Assembly (NCBI GenBank): GCA_045580405.1
Contig: JAZNNT010000068.1
Span: 1 to 19,747, forward strand
From: SIG452 sp045580405
GTDB lineage: Bacteria; Bacillota; Clostridia; UMGS1840
Reading direction: 5' to 3'
DNA length: 19,747 nt
Program-made: the position numbers and the translations under genes
Notes under the pieces: generated by a model
Databases searched by the model: none
The model's input: the letters and a program-made list of their open reading frames with translations, nothing else
Told to the model about the DNA's origin: nothing
Part shown: positions 7,463 through 15,567 of the stretch, piece by piece
How positions within the stretch are numbered: the first letter of the stretch is position 1
Layout: each line of letters begins with the position of its first letter

Positions 7463-8599
7463 ATGAAATCTGTGAAACACCTAAGAATACTCTGTTTACT
7501 GCTTTGCTGTTTTATTATGGCACCTCTTGGGGCAACGGCAGAAGTTCCGCTGACCGAGCCGGAAGCATCAGCCTACATTCTGATGGAAAAAGAAACGGGA
7601 ACGGTGCTTCTAAAGAAAAACGAAACCGAACGCCGTTCTATGGCGAGCATTACAAAGCTAATGACAATCCTTCTCATTTTAGAAGATATTGACAGCGGTA
7701 AAATCAGTCTGTCTGACCCGATAACCGCTAGCGCCAACGCTTCTGCAATGGGAGGCTCCCAGATTTATTTGAAGGAAAATGAAGTGATGGACGTAAACAC
7801 GCTGTTAAAGTCCATTTTCGTGGCATCTGCCAACGATGCCTGCATCGCTATGGCAGAGCATCTGGAGGGCTCTGAAGAAGCCTTCGTCAAACGAATGAAT
7901 GAACGTGCCGCAGAGCTGGGGTTAACCGATACCGCATACAAAAATCCTCATGGTCTGGATGATGACGGACATTATTCCTCTGCCCGTGATATTGCAACAC
8001 TGTCCCGGTTGGTGTTAAGTCATGATTTAACCAGAACCTACACCGGTATCTGGCAGGAAAAAATCCGAAACGACACCTTTGAACTGACCAATACCAACAA
8101 GCTGATTCGCTATTACGACGGTGCCACCGGTTTAAAAACCGGTTCCACCACCAAAGCAGGCTCCTGCCTGAGTGCCTCCGCCAAACGAAACGGCATGGAG
8201 CTAATCGCCGTGGTATTAAATTCCCCCACCAGCGAAATGCGTTTCACCGATGCCAAACGACTTTTAGACTACGGATTTGCCAACTATAAAACCACAACCC
8301 TAACCAATCCGGAGGAAGTGTTCTCTCAAGCATCTGTTTCCTATGGAAAACCGGGGACAGCGAATCTGTATCCTAAAGAATGCCTCACATACCTGCAGGC
8401 AAAAGACGATTCCAAAGAACCCATTCGTAAAGCAGAGTTTTATTCGCTGACTGCACCGGTTACTGCCGGCAGCATTGCAGGGAAACTGATTTTTGAGGTT
8501 GACGGAGAAACCGTTGGTGAAACAGAACTTATTGTTAAGGAAAATGTTGCCAAACAGTCCTTTTGGGATACTTTGTGGCAATTTTTCAAGGTGATGTAA
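7463..8599 (+). CDS. dacF: D-alanyl-D-alanine carboxypeptidase (DacF/PBP5 type)
   Basis: This 378-residue exported low-molecular-weight penicillin-binding protein removes the terminal D-Ala from peptidoglycan pentapeptides. A signal peptide ends near ATA (residue 26). The serine-peptidase S11 motifs are all present: SITK at 62-65 (catalytic Ser62), SAN at 122-124 and KTG at 225-227. A PBP5 C-terminal beta domain follows, and the last residues (FWDTLWQFFKVM) form an amphipathic membrane-anchoring helix, as in PBP5. AAAGGAAG lies 8 nt before the ATG. It lies 75 nt after the recombinase gene with no clear terminator between, and one base before cls. The symbol is by family and xerD-linked context; DacA or DacB are alternatives. 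Confidence 0.92.
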   Translation: MKSVKHLRILCLLLCCFIMAPLGATAEVPLTEPEASAYILMEKETGTVLLKKNETERRSMASITKLMTILLILEDIDSGKISLSDPITASANASAMGGSQIYLKENEVMDVNTLLKSIFVASANDACIAMAEHLEGSEEAFVKRMNERAAELGLTDTAYKNPHGLDDDGHYSSARDIATLSRLVLSHDLTRTYTGIWQEKIRNDTFELTNTNKLIRYYDGATGLKTGSTTKAGSCLSASAKRNGMELIAVVLNSPTSEMRFTDAKRLLDYGFANYKTTTLTNPEEVFSQASVSYGKPGTANLYPKECLTYLQAKDDSKEPIRKAEFYSLTAPVTAGSIAGKLIFEVDGETVGETELIVKENVAKQSFWDTLWQFFKVM

Positions 8600-8600
8600 C

Positions 8601-10130
8601 ATGAAAAAGAAACTGTCAGGCTATATTTACCGTAAAACAACTGCAATTGTGATTTTAATTCTGTTGCAGCTTGTATTTCTGATGGCTTCTCTTCTCAGAA
8701 TGGCAAGATTTTTCCCCTATATATACGGAGTTTTATTGCTTTTAAGCATTGCAATGTTGGTAACCGTTATCAATTCAGACAGAAATCCTGCCTATAAACT
8801 GGCATGGGTCATCCCCATTCTGATGATGCCGCTGTTTGGCGGTATCTTCTATCTGCTGTTCGGAACCTCTATGGTCAATTCCCGTTTAAAGAAAAACCGT
8901 GAAATCCAGCAGAAATTCAAGAAAGAATACCTTTCGCAAGACACAACAGTCCTAAAACAGGCGCAATCTTGCGATACTGCCTTTACACCGCTGATGAACT
9001 ATGTAAACCGAGCAAACTATCCGATCTACGCCAATGAGGGATGTGAATATTTCCCTTTGGGTGAGGACAAGTTCTGCCGGATGAAGGAAGAACTTCTTTT
9101 GGCAAAGGAATACATCTTCCTGGAATATTTTATTATTGCAGAAGGCAAAATGTGGGACGAAATTCTCGGTATTTTAACGCAAAAAGTACAGGAAGGTGTA
9201 GAGGTCCGTGTACTTTTTGACGATTGCGGCTCCTGGGGACTGCTGCCCCGTCATTATGAAAAAACCTTGCAGGAAGCAGGCATTCTGTGCAGAGTATTCA
9301 ACCCCTTACGCCCCAGTCTGACCATCACCATGAACAACCGTGATCACCGAAAAATTCTTATCATTGACGGAAAAGTGGGCTTTACCGGAGGCATCAATAT
9401 TGGCGACGAATATATCAATCATATCGAAGTGCACGGTCATTGGAAGGACACCGCCGTGATGATCCGCGGACAAGCTGTGAACACCCTCATCAGTCTGTTT
9501 TTTGAAATGTGGAATCTGGTTGAACCGGGAGATGAAGATGTGTCGGGATATTACAAAAATCAAGCGTCTCCATCTGTTTATGACGGCTTTTTACAACCCT
9601 ACGGTTCTGATCCCTTCAGCGAGGATCCTATCGGAGAATACATTTATCTGGACCTGATCCACAAGGCACAAAAAGAAATCCTGATTGCAACTCCCTACCT
9701 GATTATCGACAATGAACTAACCACCGCACTGTGTCTTGCAGCAAAAAGCGGTGTGTCCGTAACAATTCTGACGCCTCACATTGCCGATAAATGGTATGTC
9801 CATCTGATGACGGTTGCTTCTTATCCGCAGCTGATGAAGGCAGGGGTAAACATCTTAGAATACACACCCGGCTTTGTCCATGCGAAAATGTTTATCGTGG
9901 ACGGAAAAGTTGCCACGGTGGGTACTGTCAATTTAGATTATCGCAGTCTGTATCTGCATTTTGAATGCGGAGTAATTCTATACGGTTCCAAAACCGTGGA
10001 AGAAATCCGAAATGATTATCAAAAAACCATAGAGGTTTCCCAGAAAATTCTTCCTGAAGATATGAAGAAAATCCGTTGGTATCACCGAATTTTCCAGCGA
10101 TTGGTACAAGCGTTGTCTCCGTTAATGTAA
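8601..10130 (+). CDS. cls: Cardiolipin synthase
   Basis: This is a 509-residue phospholipase-D-superfamily membrane enzyme that forms cardiolipin from phosphatidylglycerol. Two N-terminal membrane helices (about 14-33 and 38-57, with a further hydrophobic stretch at about 66-88) precede two HKD active sites: HRKILIID at 249-256 and HAKMFIVD at 427-434, each with the downstream Gly/Asn pattern (GGINIGDEY, GTVNLDYRS). Its length and order are typical of bacterial Cls. The ATG begins one base after the dac stop codon, with AAGGTG inside the end of dac as ribosome binding site, so translation is likely coupled. The pairing with a carboxypeptidase suggests a joint envelope-maintenance role. Confidence 0.95.
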   Translation: MKKKLSGYIYRKTTAIVILILLQLVFLMASLLRMARFFPYIYGVLLLLSIAMLVTVINSDRNPAYKLAWVIPILMMPLFGGIFYLLFGTSMVNSRLKKNREIQQKFKKEYLSQDTTVLKQAQSCDTAFTPLMNYVNRANYPIYANEGCEYFPLGEDKFCRMKEELLLAKEYIFLEYFIIAEGKMWDEILGILTQKVQEGVEVRVLFDDCGSWGLLPRHYEKTLQEAGILCRVFNPLRPSLTITMNNRDHRKILIIDGKVGFTGGINIGDEYINHIEVHGHWKDTAVMIRGQAVNTLISLFFEMWNLVEPGDEDVSGYYKNQASPSVYDGFLQPYGSDPFSEDPIGEYIYLDLIHKAQKEILIATPYLIIDNELTTALCLAAKSGVSVTILTPHIADKWYVHLMTVASYPQLMKAGVNILEYTPGFVHAKMFIVDGKVATVGTVNLDYRSLYLHFECGVILYGSKTVEEIRNDYQKTIEVSQKILPEDMKKIRWYHRIFQRLVQALSPLM

Positions 10131-10147
10131 GAAAAGAGGTGCCTTTT

Positions 10148-10786
10148 TTGAAAATTTGTCTGATGCCACACCCCAATACAGCCGAACGGTTCTCATATCT
10201 TACCAGCACCCTGCAAAATCAAGCAGAAATTGTTATTTGTTTCCCGGAAGAAGACCCTATCGGAATGCAGGCAGATGTATTCATTTTGGAAGAAGAGGCA
10301 CCGGATATAACACAGCGTCTGTTATCCATGGAAAATCCACCCCTGATTATGATTGTAAAAAACGGTATCTCCGTCCAAAGCATTCGCTATTGCCCCGATT
10401 TTACAAAAGATATTCCAAGATTTCTAAAACAGATAGAAGAGCGAGCACCAGTGCTTTTATTCCGTTATCACAATGAAAGCTACAGTTACCTTCAAAAAGA
10501 TATTCTCTTGCTTACGGGAGCCAAAGGTGTTACCATACAATTCCGGCAAGGAACCCAGCTTACCTACAGACTTTCCTATGACAAACTGGCAAAACAACTG
10601 TCCAAGCAATTGTTCTTTCCTGTTGGAGAAGATTATTTCGTAAATGCAGAATATGTTTATGAAATCGCCTCAGATTTCATATTGATGCAAAACGGACAGA
10701 GAGTTCCCTTTGATGCTGCTATGGCAGAGCAAATTAAAAACGCATATTTTAAAACGAAATACTTAAGAAATCACCCTGCATTATAA
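10148..10786 (+). CDS. LytTR-family transcriptional regulator with degenerate receiver domain
   Basis: This is a 212-residue protein. The C-terminal half (about 102-200) fits a LytTR DNA-binding domain: YSYLQKDILLLTGAKGVTIQF, the acidic-aromatic core FPVGEDYFVNAEYVYEI (157-173) and LMQNGQRVPF. The N-terminal half looks like a CheY-type receiver of reduced length; the segment ADVFILEEEAP (42-52) aligns with the usual DLxxLDIxMP, with Glu48 at the phospho-acceptor Asp. The TTG at 10148 is chosen because AGAGGTG ends 6 nt upstream; longer in-frame versions overlap the end of cls. No histidine kinase is adjacent. It is last in the operon, and its stop codon lies in the loop of the terminator. LytTR proteins often control envelope genes, so autoregulation of this operon is plausible but inferred. 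Confidence 0.72.
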   Translation: MKICLMPHPNTAERFSYLTSTLQNQAEIVICFPEEDPIGMQADVFILEEEAPDITQRLLSMENPPLIMIVKNGISVQSIRYCPDFTKDIPRFLKQIEERAPVLLFRYHNESYSYLQKDILLLTGAKGVTIQFRQGTQLTYRLSYDKLAKQLSKQLFFPVGEDYFVNAEYVYEIASDFILMQNGQRVPFDAAMAEQIKNAYFKTKYLRNHPAL

Positions 10787-10804
10787 TCGCAGGGTTTTCT
10801 TTTT
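10773..10804 (+). terminator. Intrinsic terminator after the LytTR gene
   Basis: ACCCTGC (10773-10779) pairs with GCAGGGT (10789-10795) across a 9-nt loop that contains the LytTR stop codon, followed by a T-rich run interrupted by one C. Confidence 0.85.
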
Positions 10805-10835
10805 GCCAAAAATCTAAAAAAAATTCCTTTTTTCC

Positions 10836-10864
10836 TTGCAATTTCAGCAGAAATATGCTATAAT
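10836..10864 (+). promoter_or_regulatory. Sigma-A promoter of the flavoprotein-cmk-plsC-ispH operon
   Basis: TTGCAA (10836-10841), a 17-nt spacer and TATAAT (10859-10864), with TGC directly before the -10. The predicted start is near 10871, about 30 nt before the first ATG. Confidence 0.83.
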
Positions 10865-10901
10865 TTCTTTATTGTGCAAATCTGAAAAAGGAATTGTTTT
10901 T

Positions 10902-12119
10902 ATGAGTCAGAAAGTCGCAGTCATTGGTGGAGGTCCCGCAGGAGTACTGGCAGCAGCTTTTAGTGCCGAACGAGGAAACGACACCATTCTTTTTGAAAAA
11001 AATGAAAAGCTCTTAAAAAAACTTTATATCACCGGAAAAGGCAGATGCAACATCACCAACCGTTGCGATATTTCAGATTTTTTCGGGAACATTCCTAAAA
11101 ATCCTGACTTTCTGTACAGTGCCCTGTATTCTTTCACCAACGAGGATATCATCGCATTGTTGATGAAAGAAGGAGTATCCGTCAAAACAGAACGGGGAAA
11201 CCGGGTATTCCCGGTCACCGACAAGGCAGGTACCGTTTGTGACGGACTTCGCTCTTTTCTCAGAAAATCCGGTGCTAAAATAAAACTCGGCATTTCTGTG
11301 AGGGAAATCAAAAAACACAACGAGCTGTTTGATATTATCACCAATGATGGAGTAATTCCCGGATTTCATAAGGTGATTTTAGCCACCGGCGGAAAATCCT
11401 ATCCCGTGACCGGCTCCACCGGAGACGGCTACCGGTTTTCCGAAAAGCTGGGACACAACATCACTCCTTTAGACGGAAATTTAGTTCCCTTGGAAACGGT
11501 GGAAACTTACGGAGCAGAGCTTTCCGGCTTATCACTTCGGAATGTTTGCTTGAAACTGAAAAACCAAAAAGGAAAAGTGATATTTGAAGATTTCGGGGAA
11601 ATGATGTTTACCCATTTCGGAGTCACCGGCCCTTTGGTAATTTCTGCAAGCTCCCATCTGCCAAAAGAGCCCTGTACCCTACATCTCGACTTAAAACCTG
11701 CTTTGAATGAAAAACAATTGGACGAACGACTTCTTCGGGATTTTGGGAAGTTTACCAACAAAGCGTTTCACAATTCTTTAGGAGAGCTGCTCCCAAAGAG
11801 TTTGATTCCCGTGATGGTAAAGCTTAGCGGAATTGATCCGCAAAAGCAATGTAACTCAATCACCCGCGAAGAACGGAAAAAACTTTTAGATCTGCTAAAA
11901 AACTTTACCCTGCATATTAAAGGCAAACGCCCCATTGCGGAAGCCATTATCACCACAGGCGGTGTGGATGTCAAGGAAATCAATCCGTCCACCATGGAAT
12001 CCAAATTGGTAAAAGGACTGTATTTTGCAGGGGAATTAATAGATGTAGACGCCTACACAGGCGGCTTTAACTTGCAAATTGCGTATTCCACCGGCTACCT
12101 TGCCGGAACAAACGTATAG
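10902..12119 (+). CDS. HI0933-family FAD-dependent oxidoreductase
   Basis: This is a 405-residue flavoprotein. An N-terminal dinucleotide-binding motif VIGGGPAG (7-14) starts a Rossmann fold. KLYITGKGRCNITN, LATGGKSYPVTGSTGDGY, MMFTHFGVTGPLVIS and the C-terminal GLYFAGELIDVDAYTGGFNLQ are the signature blocks of the HI0933/YhiN group (also annotated as aminoacetone oxidase family or BaiN-like). The substrate is unknown. The ATG at 10902 is used because AAGGA lies 9 nt upstream and the FAD motif starts at once; the longer in-frame version would include the promoter. It heads an operon with cmk, an order common in Clostridia. Confidence 0.92.
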   Translation: MSQKVAVIGGGPAGVLAAAFSAERGNDTILFEKNEKLLKKLYITGKGRCNITNRCDISDFFGNIPKNPDFLYSALYSFTNEDIIALLMKEGVSVKTERGNRVFPVTDKAGTVCDGLRSFLRKSGAKIKLGISVREIKKHNELFDIITNDGVIPGFHKVILATGGKSYPVTGSTGDGYRFSEKLGHNITPLDGNLVPLETVETYGAELSGLSLRNVCLKLKNQKGKVIFEDFGEMMFTHFGVTGPLVISASSHLPKEPCTLHLDLKPALNEKQLDERLLRDFGKFTNKAFHNSLGELLPKSLIPVMVKLSGIDPQKQCNSITREERKKLLDLLKNFTLHIKGKRPIAEAIITTGGVDVKEINPSTMESKLVKGLYFAGELIDVDAYTGGFNLQIAYSTGYLAGTNV

Positions 12120-12133
12120 AAAGGAGTTTCGTG

Positions 12134-12817
12134 ATGAAACCCTATGTTGTGGCAATTGACGGCCCTGCAGGAGCAGGAAAGTCTACTTTGGCAAAACGCC
12201 TGGCAAAAGAATTGAAAATTGCCTATATTGATACCGGTGCCATGTACCGTGCCTGCGCCCTCTATGCGATTGAATCGGGAATCAATCCCAAGGTGGATTC
12301 TCCCCAGCTCAGGACGCTCTTAGAAACTGCAGAAATTGATTTTCGCACCATTAAAGACGAACAAAAAATCTTCTTAAACGATATTGATGTTTCCCGGGAA
12401 ATCAGAGAACCTCACATTTCCACCGGTGCTTCCGACATTTCTGCCCTGCCCTTTGTGAGAGACATGCTGGTTAGTATGCAGCGAAATCTCGCCAAAGGAA
12501 AAGCCGTGCTGATGGACGGAAGAGACATTGGCACCAATGTGTTCCCAAATGCAGAAATCAAAGTATTCCTGACAGCAGATGCAAAAGAGCGGGCAAAACG
12601 CAGATTTTTAGAACTGCAAGAAAAAGGTGATTCCTCCACCTATGAGCAGGTGTTAAATGACATGATTGCCAGAGACGAGCAGGATAAAAACCGTGCCTAC
12701 GCACCTCTCTGTCAGGCAGAGGATGCCCACCTTTTAGACACCACTAACATGAATTTGGAAGAGTCCTTCCAGGCACTCTTAGCATATGCCAATAAAAAAC
12801 TGCAACATCTTAACTGA
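12134..12817 (+). CDS. cmk: Cytidylate kinase
   Basis: This 227-residue enzyme phosphorylates CMP and dCMP to the diphosphates. The P-loop GPAGAGKST (10-18), YIDTGAMYRA, the DGRDIGT motif with VFPNAEIKVFLTADAKERAKRR, and RDEQDKNR are all typical. AAGGAG lies 7 nt before the ATG at 12134; an adjacent GTG at 12131 would leave only 4 nt, so the ATG is preferred. It starts 14 nt after the flavoprotein stop and is followed 18 nt later by plsC. The cmk-plsC-ispH/rpsA order is a conserved clostridial arrangement that links nucleotide, lipid and translation genes. Confidence 0.96.
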   Translation: MKPYVVAIDGPAGAGKSTLAKRLAKELKIAYIDTGAMYRACALYAIESGINPKVDSPQLRTLLETAEIDFRTIKDEQKIFLNDIDVSREIREPHISTGASDISALPFVRDMLVSMQRNLAKGKAVLMDGRDIGTNVFPNAEIKVFLTADAKERAKRRFLELQEKGDSSTYEQVLNDMIARDEQDKNRAYAPLCQAEDAHLLDTTNMNLEESFQALLAYANKKLQHLN

Positions 12818-12835
12818 TATTTTTGAGGTGACTTT

Positions 12836-13426
12836 ATGTTATACCGCATGATACGTGCTTTGATACGTTTTGCCTATTTTTTCATCTTCCGTGTGAAGGT
12901 GGAAGGGCGTGAAAATATTCCCCAAAAAGGCGGCATCATTTTCTGCGGAAATCACCGCAGCAATCACGATGCACCATTGGTCTTCTTCTCGCAAAAAAGA
13001 ACATTAAGCTTTATGGCAAAGGATTCTTTATTTTCCTTCAAACCCTTCGGTTGGTTTTTGAAGAAATTCGGTGTATTCCCCATTAAACGCGGTGCCGGTG
13101 ATATCGGTGCCGTGAAAAAAGCCATTGAAATTGTGGAATCCGGCAATGCATTGGTAATGTTTCCTGAAGGAACCAGAAACCGTACGGAAGAACCCGTCTT
13201 AGAATTTAAAAACGGTGCTGCCTTGATTGCTAAAAAAGGAAACGCTCTGATTGTTCCCTTTGCCATTTCCGGAAAATACCGTTGGTTTTCCAAAAAAACG
13301 ATTACCTTCGGCACCCCCATTGATCTGACGGAATATGGCGAGAAACCTGACTTAAAACAGGTAACCGAAGACCTTCAGAATGCAGTTGTCAAAATGCTGA
13401 CACAGGGAGGCAAAGCAGCAGATTAA
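12836..13426 (+). CDS. plsC: 1-acyl-sn-glycerol-3-phosphate acyltransferase
   Basis: This 196-residue membrane-associated enzyme acylates lysophosphatidate to phosphatidate in phospholipid synthesis. It has a short N-terminal hydrophobic helix, the catalytic HX4D motif in GNHRSNHDAP (H40, D45), the substrate-binding block FPIKRG (81-86) and the FPEGTRNR motif (109-116). GAGGTG lies 5 nt before the ATG. The size is standard. The stop codon sits in the loop of a hairpin that precedes ispH-rpsA. It supplies phosphatidate, the precursor pathway that also feeds the cardiolipin synthase in this window. Confidence 0.95.
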   Translation: MLYRMIRALIRFAYFFIFRVKVEGRENIPQKGGIIFCGNHRSNHDAPLVFFSQKRTLSFMAKDSLFSFKPFGWFLKKFGVFPIKRGAGDIGAVKKAIEIVESGNALVMFPEGTRNRTEEPVLEFKNGAALIAKKGNALIVPFAISGKYRWFSKKTITFGTPIDLTEYGEKPDLKQVTEDLQNAVVKMLTQGGKAAD

Positions 13427-13444
13427 CTGCTGCCACTCACCATT
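13405..13444 (+). promoter_or_regulatory. Distant SD and bridging hairpin before ispH-rpsA
   Basis: GGGAGG (13405-13410) is the only good Shine-Dalgarno sequence before the ispH-rpsA ATG and lies 34 nt away. Between them GCAGCAG (13415-13421) and CTGCTGC (13427-13433) form a 7-bp hairpin with a 5-nt loop around the plsC stop codon. Folding would reduce the linear distance to about 15 nt. Confidence 0.4.
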
Positions 13445-15484
13445 ATGAATATTAAACTTGCAAAATCCGCAGGTTTTTGTTTCGGCGTGAAACGTGCCTG
13501 CGACACTGTATATCAAGCGTTAGAGAAACAGAAAAACTTGTATCTTTTGGGCGAACTCATTCACAATAGCCGTGTGATGACAGACATTTCCCAAAAAGGC
13601 GGAAAAACCGTGGAGGACGTTTCTTGTGTGCCACAAGATGCCGTGGCAGTCATTCGAGCTCACGGAGTCCCTCCGGCTGTTACCCAAAGCTTAGAGGAAA
13701 AAAACATCTCCTATATTGACCTCACCTGCCCTTTTGTGAAAAAAATTCATCAGATTGTTTCCGAAGAATTTCAAAAAGGGCAAAAAATCATTATTTACGG
13801 CAAAAAGGAGCATCCGGAAGTGGTCGGTATTTCCGGCTACTGCAAAAATGCTCTAATTACCATGGATTATGAAGAAATCAAAGATCAAATCCATACAGAA
13901 GATCACGTCAGTGTAGTGGCTCAGACCACGATGGAAAAAGAGAAATTTTACAATTTCATTAAATTTTTAAAAAAGGGTTGTAATTATGTATCAATATTTG
14001 ATACAATATGTAGTGCAACTCGGCAGAGACAAGCTGAAGCGGAAGAGTTGGCAAAAGAGTCTGATATGATGATTGTCATTGGCGGCAAAAAAAGTTCCAA
14101 CACCATGGAGCTTTACCAAAAGTCTAAAGCAGCTTGTCCCCATACTTATCTGATTGAATCAGCAGAAGACTTAAACGAGCTGCTTCATAACAATCCCACG
14201 TTAAAAAAATTTTTATATACAAATTTCAAAGTAGTAGGTGTTACAGCAGGCGCATCAACCCCAAGCTGTAGCATCGAGGAGGTAATTTCAGTCATGGCAG
14301 AAGAAAAAATCGTAACAAGTGAATTCGAGGAGCAACTGGAGAACTATTTGGTAAGCCCCGTGCATATCAATAAAAGAGTTACTTGCACCGTTGAACAAAT
14401 CACCGAAACCGAAGTTCGCGTTAGCATCCCCGGTTACAAAGGCTTAGGCTTTATTCCGGCAGATGAGTTAACCGACGATTCCAGCGTAAAACCCGCTGAC
14501 CTGGTTAAAATCGGCGACGAAATCAACGCAATCGTGATTAAACCCAACGATGTGGAAGGAACCTGTCTGTTATCCAAAAAGAAAGTTGATTCCGAATTAA
14601 ACATGACAGTGATTAAAGAAGCATTTGAATCCGGAGCTATCTTAGAAGGGAAAGTTGTATCTGTCATTAAAGGCGGTTTATTGGTTTCTGTCAACAGTGT
14701 AAGAGTATTCGTTCCTGCTTCTCAGGCAGCTTTAAGATTCGTTTCTGACTTATCCACCATGCAGAACGAAACCGTTTCTTTAAAAATCATTGATTTTGAT
14801 GAAAGAAGAAACAGAGCAACCGGTTCCATCAAAGTGGTTCTGGCTGCAGAACAGAAAGAAAAAGAAGCAAAATTCTGGGCAGAAGCTGAAGAAGGCAAAA
14901 CCTATCAGGGTACCGTTAAATCCTTAACCACCTTTGGTGCGTTTGTGGATATCGGCGGTGTTGACGGTCTGGTTCACATTACCGAACTGTCTTGGTCCAG
15001 AATCAAACATCCTTCCGAAGTTGTAAAAGTTGGTCAGGAAATTGAAGTTTACATCAAAGCTTTAGATACCGAAAAGAAAAAGATTTCTTTAGGCTTCAAA
15101 AAAGAAGTTGACAACCCCTGGAACAAATTTATGAACACTGTAAACTTAAACGATGTGATCACCGTTAAGATTGTTCGCATTGTTCCCTTCGGCGCATTTG
15201 CAGAAATTCTGCCCGGCGTTGACGGTTTAATTCATATTTCCCAGATTGCAAACAAACATATTGCAAAACCCGAAGATGAACTTTCTTTAGGTATGGAAGT
15301 GGAAGCAAAAGTAATTGAAATTGATGCAGATAAGAAAAAAGTAAGCTTAAGCATCAGAGAATTACTGGCTCCCTCCGAACACAAAGATGCAGAAAAAGCT
15401 GAAGAAACTACCGAAGAAGCGGCAGAAGAAACAGAAGCTACTGAAGAAGCTACTGAAGAAGCAACTGAAGAAGCAGCTGAATAA
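13445..15484 (+). CDS. ispH-rpsA: IspH-ribosomal protein S1 fusion protein
   Basis: This 679-residue protein joins 4-hydroxy-3-methylbut-2-enyl diphosphate reductase (about 1-283), the last step of the MEP isoprenoid pathway, to an S1-like RNA-binding half. The reductase keeps its three iron-sulfur cysteines (C12 in AGFCFGVKRA, C95 in DLTCPF, C189 in ICSATRQRQ) and active-site residues in IHNSRV, RAHGVP, KEHPEV and AQTTME. The second half has four S1 repeats (about 309-378, 396-465, 484-552, 567-637); the last two are the most canonical (TTFGAFVDI, VPFGAFAEI). A Glu/Thr/Ala tail of about 30 residues ends the protein. This fusion is known in Clostridia. An internal SD and ATG at the junction could also yield a free S1-like protein. 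Confidence 0.95.
   Translation: MNIKLAKSAGFCFGVKRACDTVYQALEKQKNLYLLGELIHNSRVMTDISQKGGKTVEDVSCVPQDAVAVIRAHGVPPAVTQSLEEKNISYIDLTCPFVKKIHQIVSEEFQKGQKIIIYGKKEHPEVVGISGYCKNALITMDYEEIKDQIHTEDHVSVVAQTTMEKEKFYNFIKFLKKGCNYVSIFDTICSATRQRQAEAEELAKESDMMIVIGGKKSSNTMELYQKSKAACPHTYLIESAEDLNELLHNNPTLKKFLYTNFKVVGVTAGASTPSCSIEEVISVMAEEKIVTSEFEEQLENYLVSPVHINKRVTCTVEQITETEVRVSIPGYKGLGFIPADELTDDSSVKPADLVKIGDEINAIVIKPNDVEGTCLLSKKKVDSELNMTVIKEAFESGAILEGKVVSVIKGGLLVSVNSVRVFVPASQAALRFVSDLSTMQNETVSLKIIDFDERRNRATGSIKVVLAAEQKEKEAKFWAEAEEGKTYQGTVKSLTTFGAFVDIGGVDGLVHITELSWSRIKHPSEVVKVGQEIEVYIKALDTEKKKISLGFKKEVDNPWNKFMNTVNLNDVITVKIVRIVPFGAFAEILPGVDGLIHISQIANKHIAKPEDELSLGMEVEAKVIEIDADKKKVSLSIRELLAPSEHKDAEKAEETTEEAAEETEATEEATEEATEEAAE
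14276..14296 (+). promoter_or_regulatory. Possible internal start for a free S1-like protein
   Basis: GAGGAGG (14276-14282) lies 11 nt before an in-frame ATG at 14294 (residue 284). This is exactly where the reductase domain ends and the S1 half begins (MAEEKIV). The product would be 396 residues. The purine run also encodes the Glu-Glu of SIEEVI, so it may be coincidence. Confidence 0.35.
15437..15481 (+). repeat. 12-bp tandem repeat coding the acidic C-terminal tail
   Basis: Three near-perfect units of GCTACTGAAGAA and a partial fourth run through 15437-15481 and code for repeated Ala-Thr-Glu-Glu at the end of the IspH-S1 protein. Related imperfect Glu/Thr/Ala codons precede them. Confidence 0.8.
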
Positions 15485-15498
15485 TTTTCAATTACAGT

Positions 15499-15543
15499 AA
15501 TGTGTGATATTTCCGCAGCCCGTTCTGCGGAAATATTCACATT
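15499..15543 (+). promoter_or_regulatory. Long hairpin between ispH-rpsA and hisIE
   Basis: ATATTTCCGCAG pairs perfectly with CTGCGGAAATAT around a 6-nt loop, and AATGTG/CACATT extends the stem after a wobble pair and a one-base bulge. No T-run follows, so it is not a standard intrinsic terminator. It may stabilise the upstream mRNA end, serve as a processing site, or reduce read-through into hisIE. Confidence 0.65.
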
Positions 15544-15567
15544 ATAGGAAAAGAAGGTTCGTAAGAA

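Noticed and set aside
7444..7692. Plus-strand frame overlapping the start of dacF
   Set aside because: It is out of frame with a gene that has all penicillin-binding motifs and a better SD.
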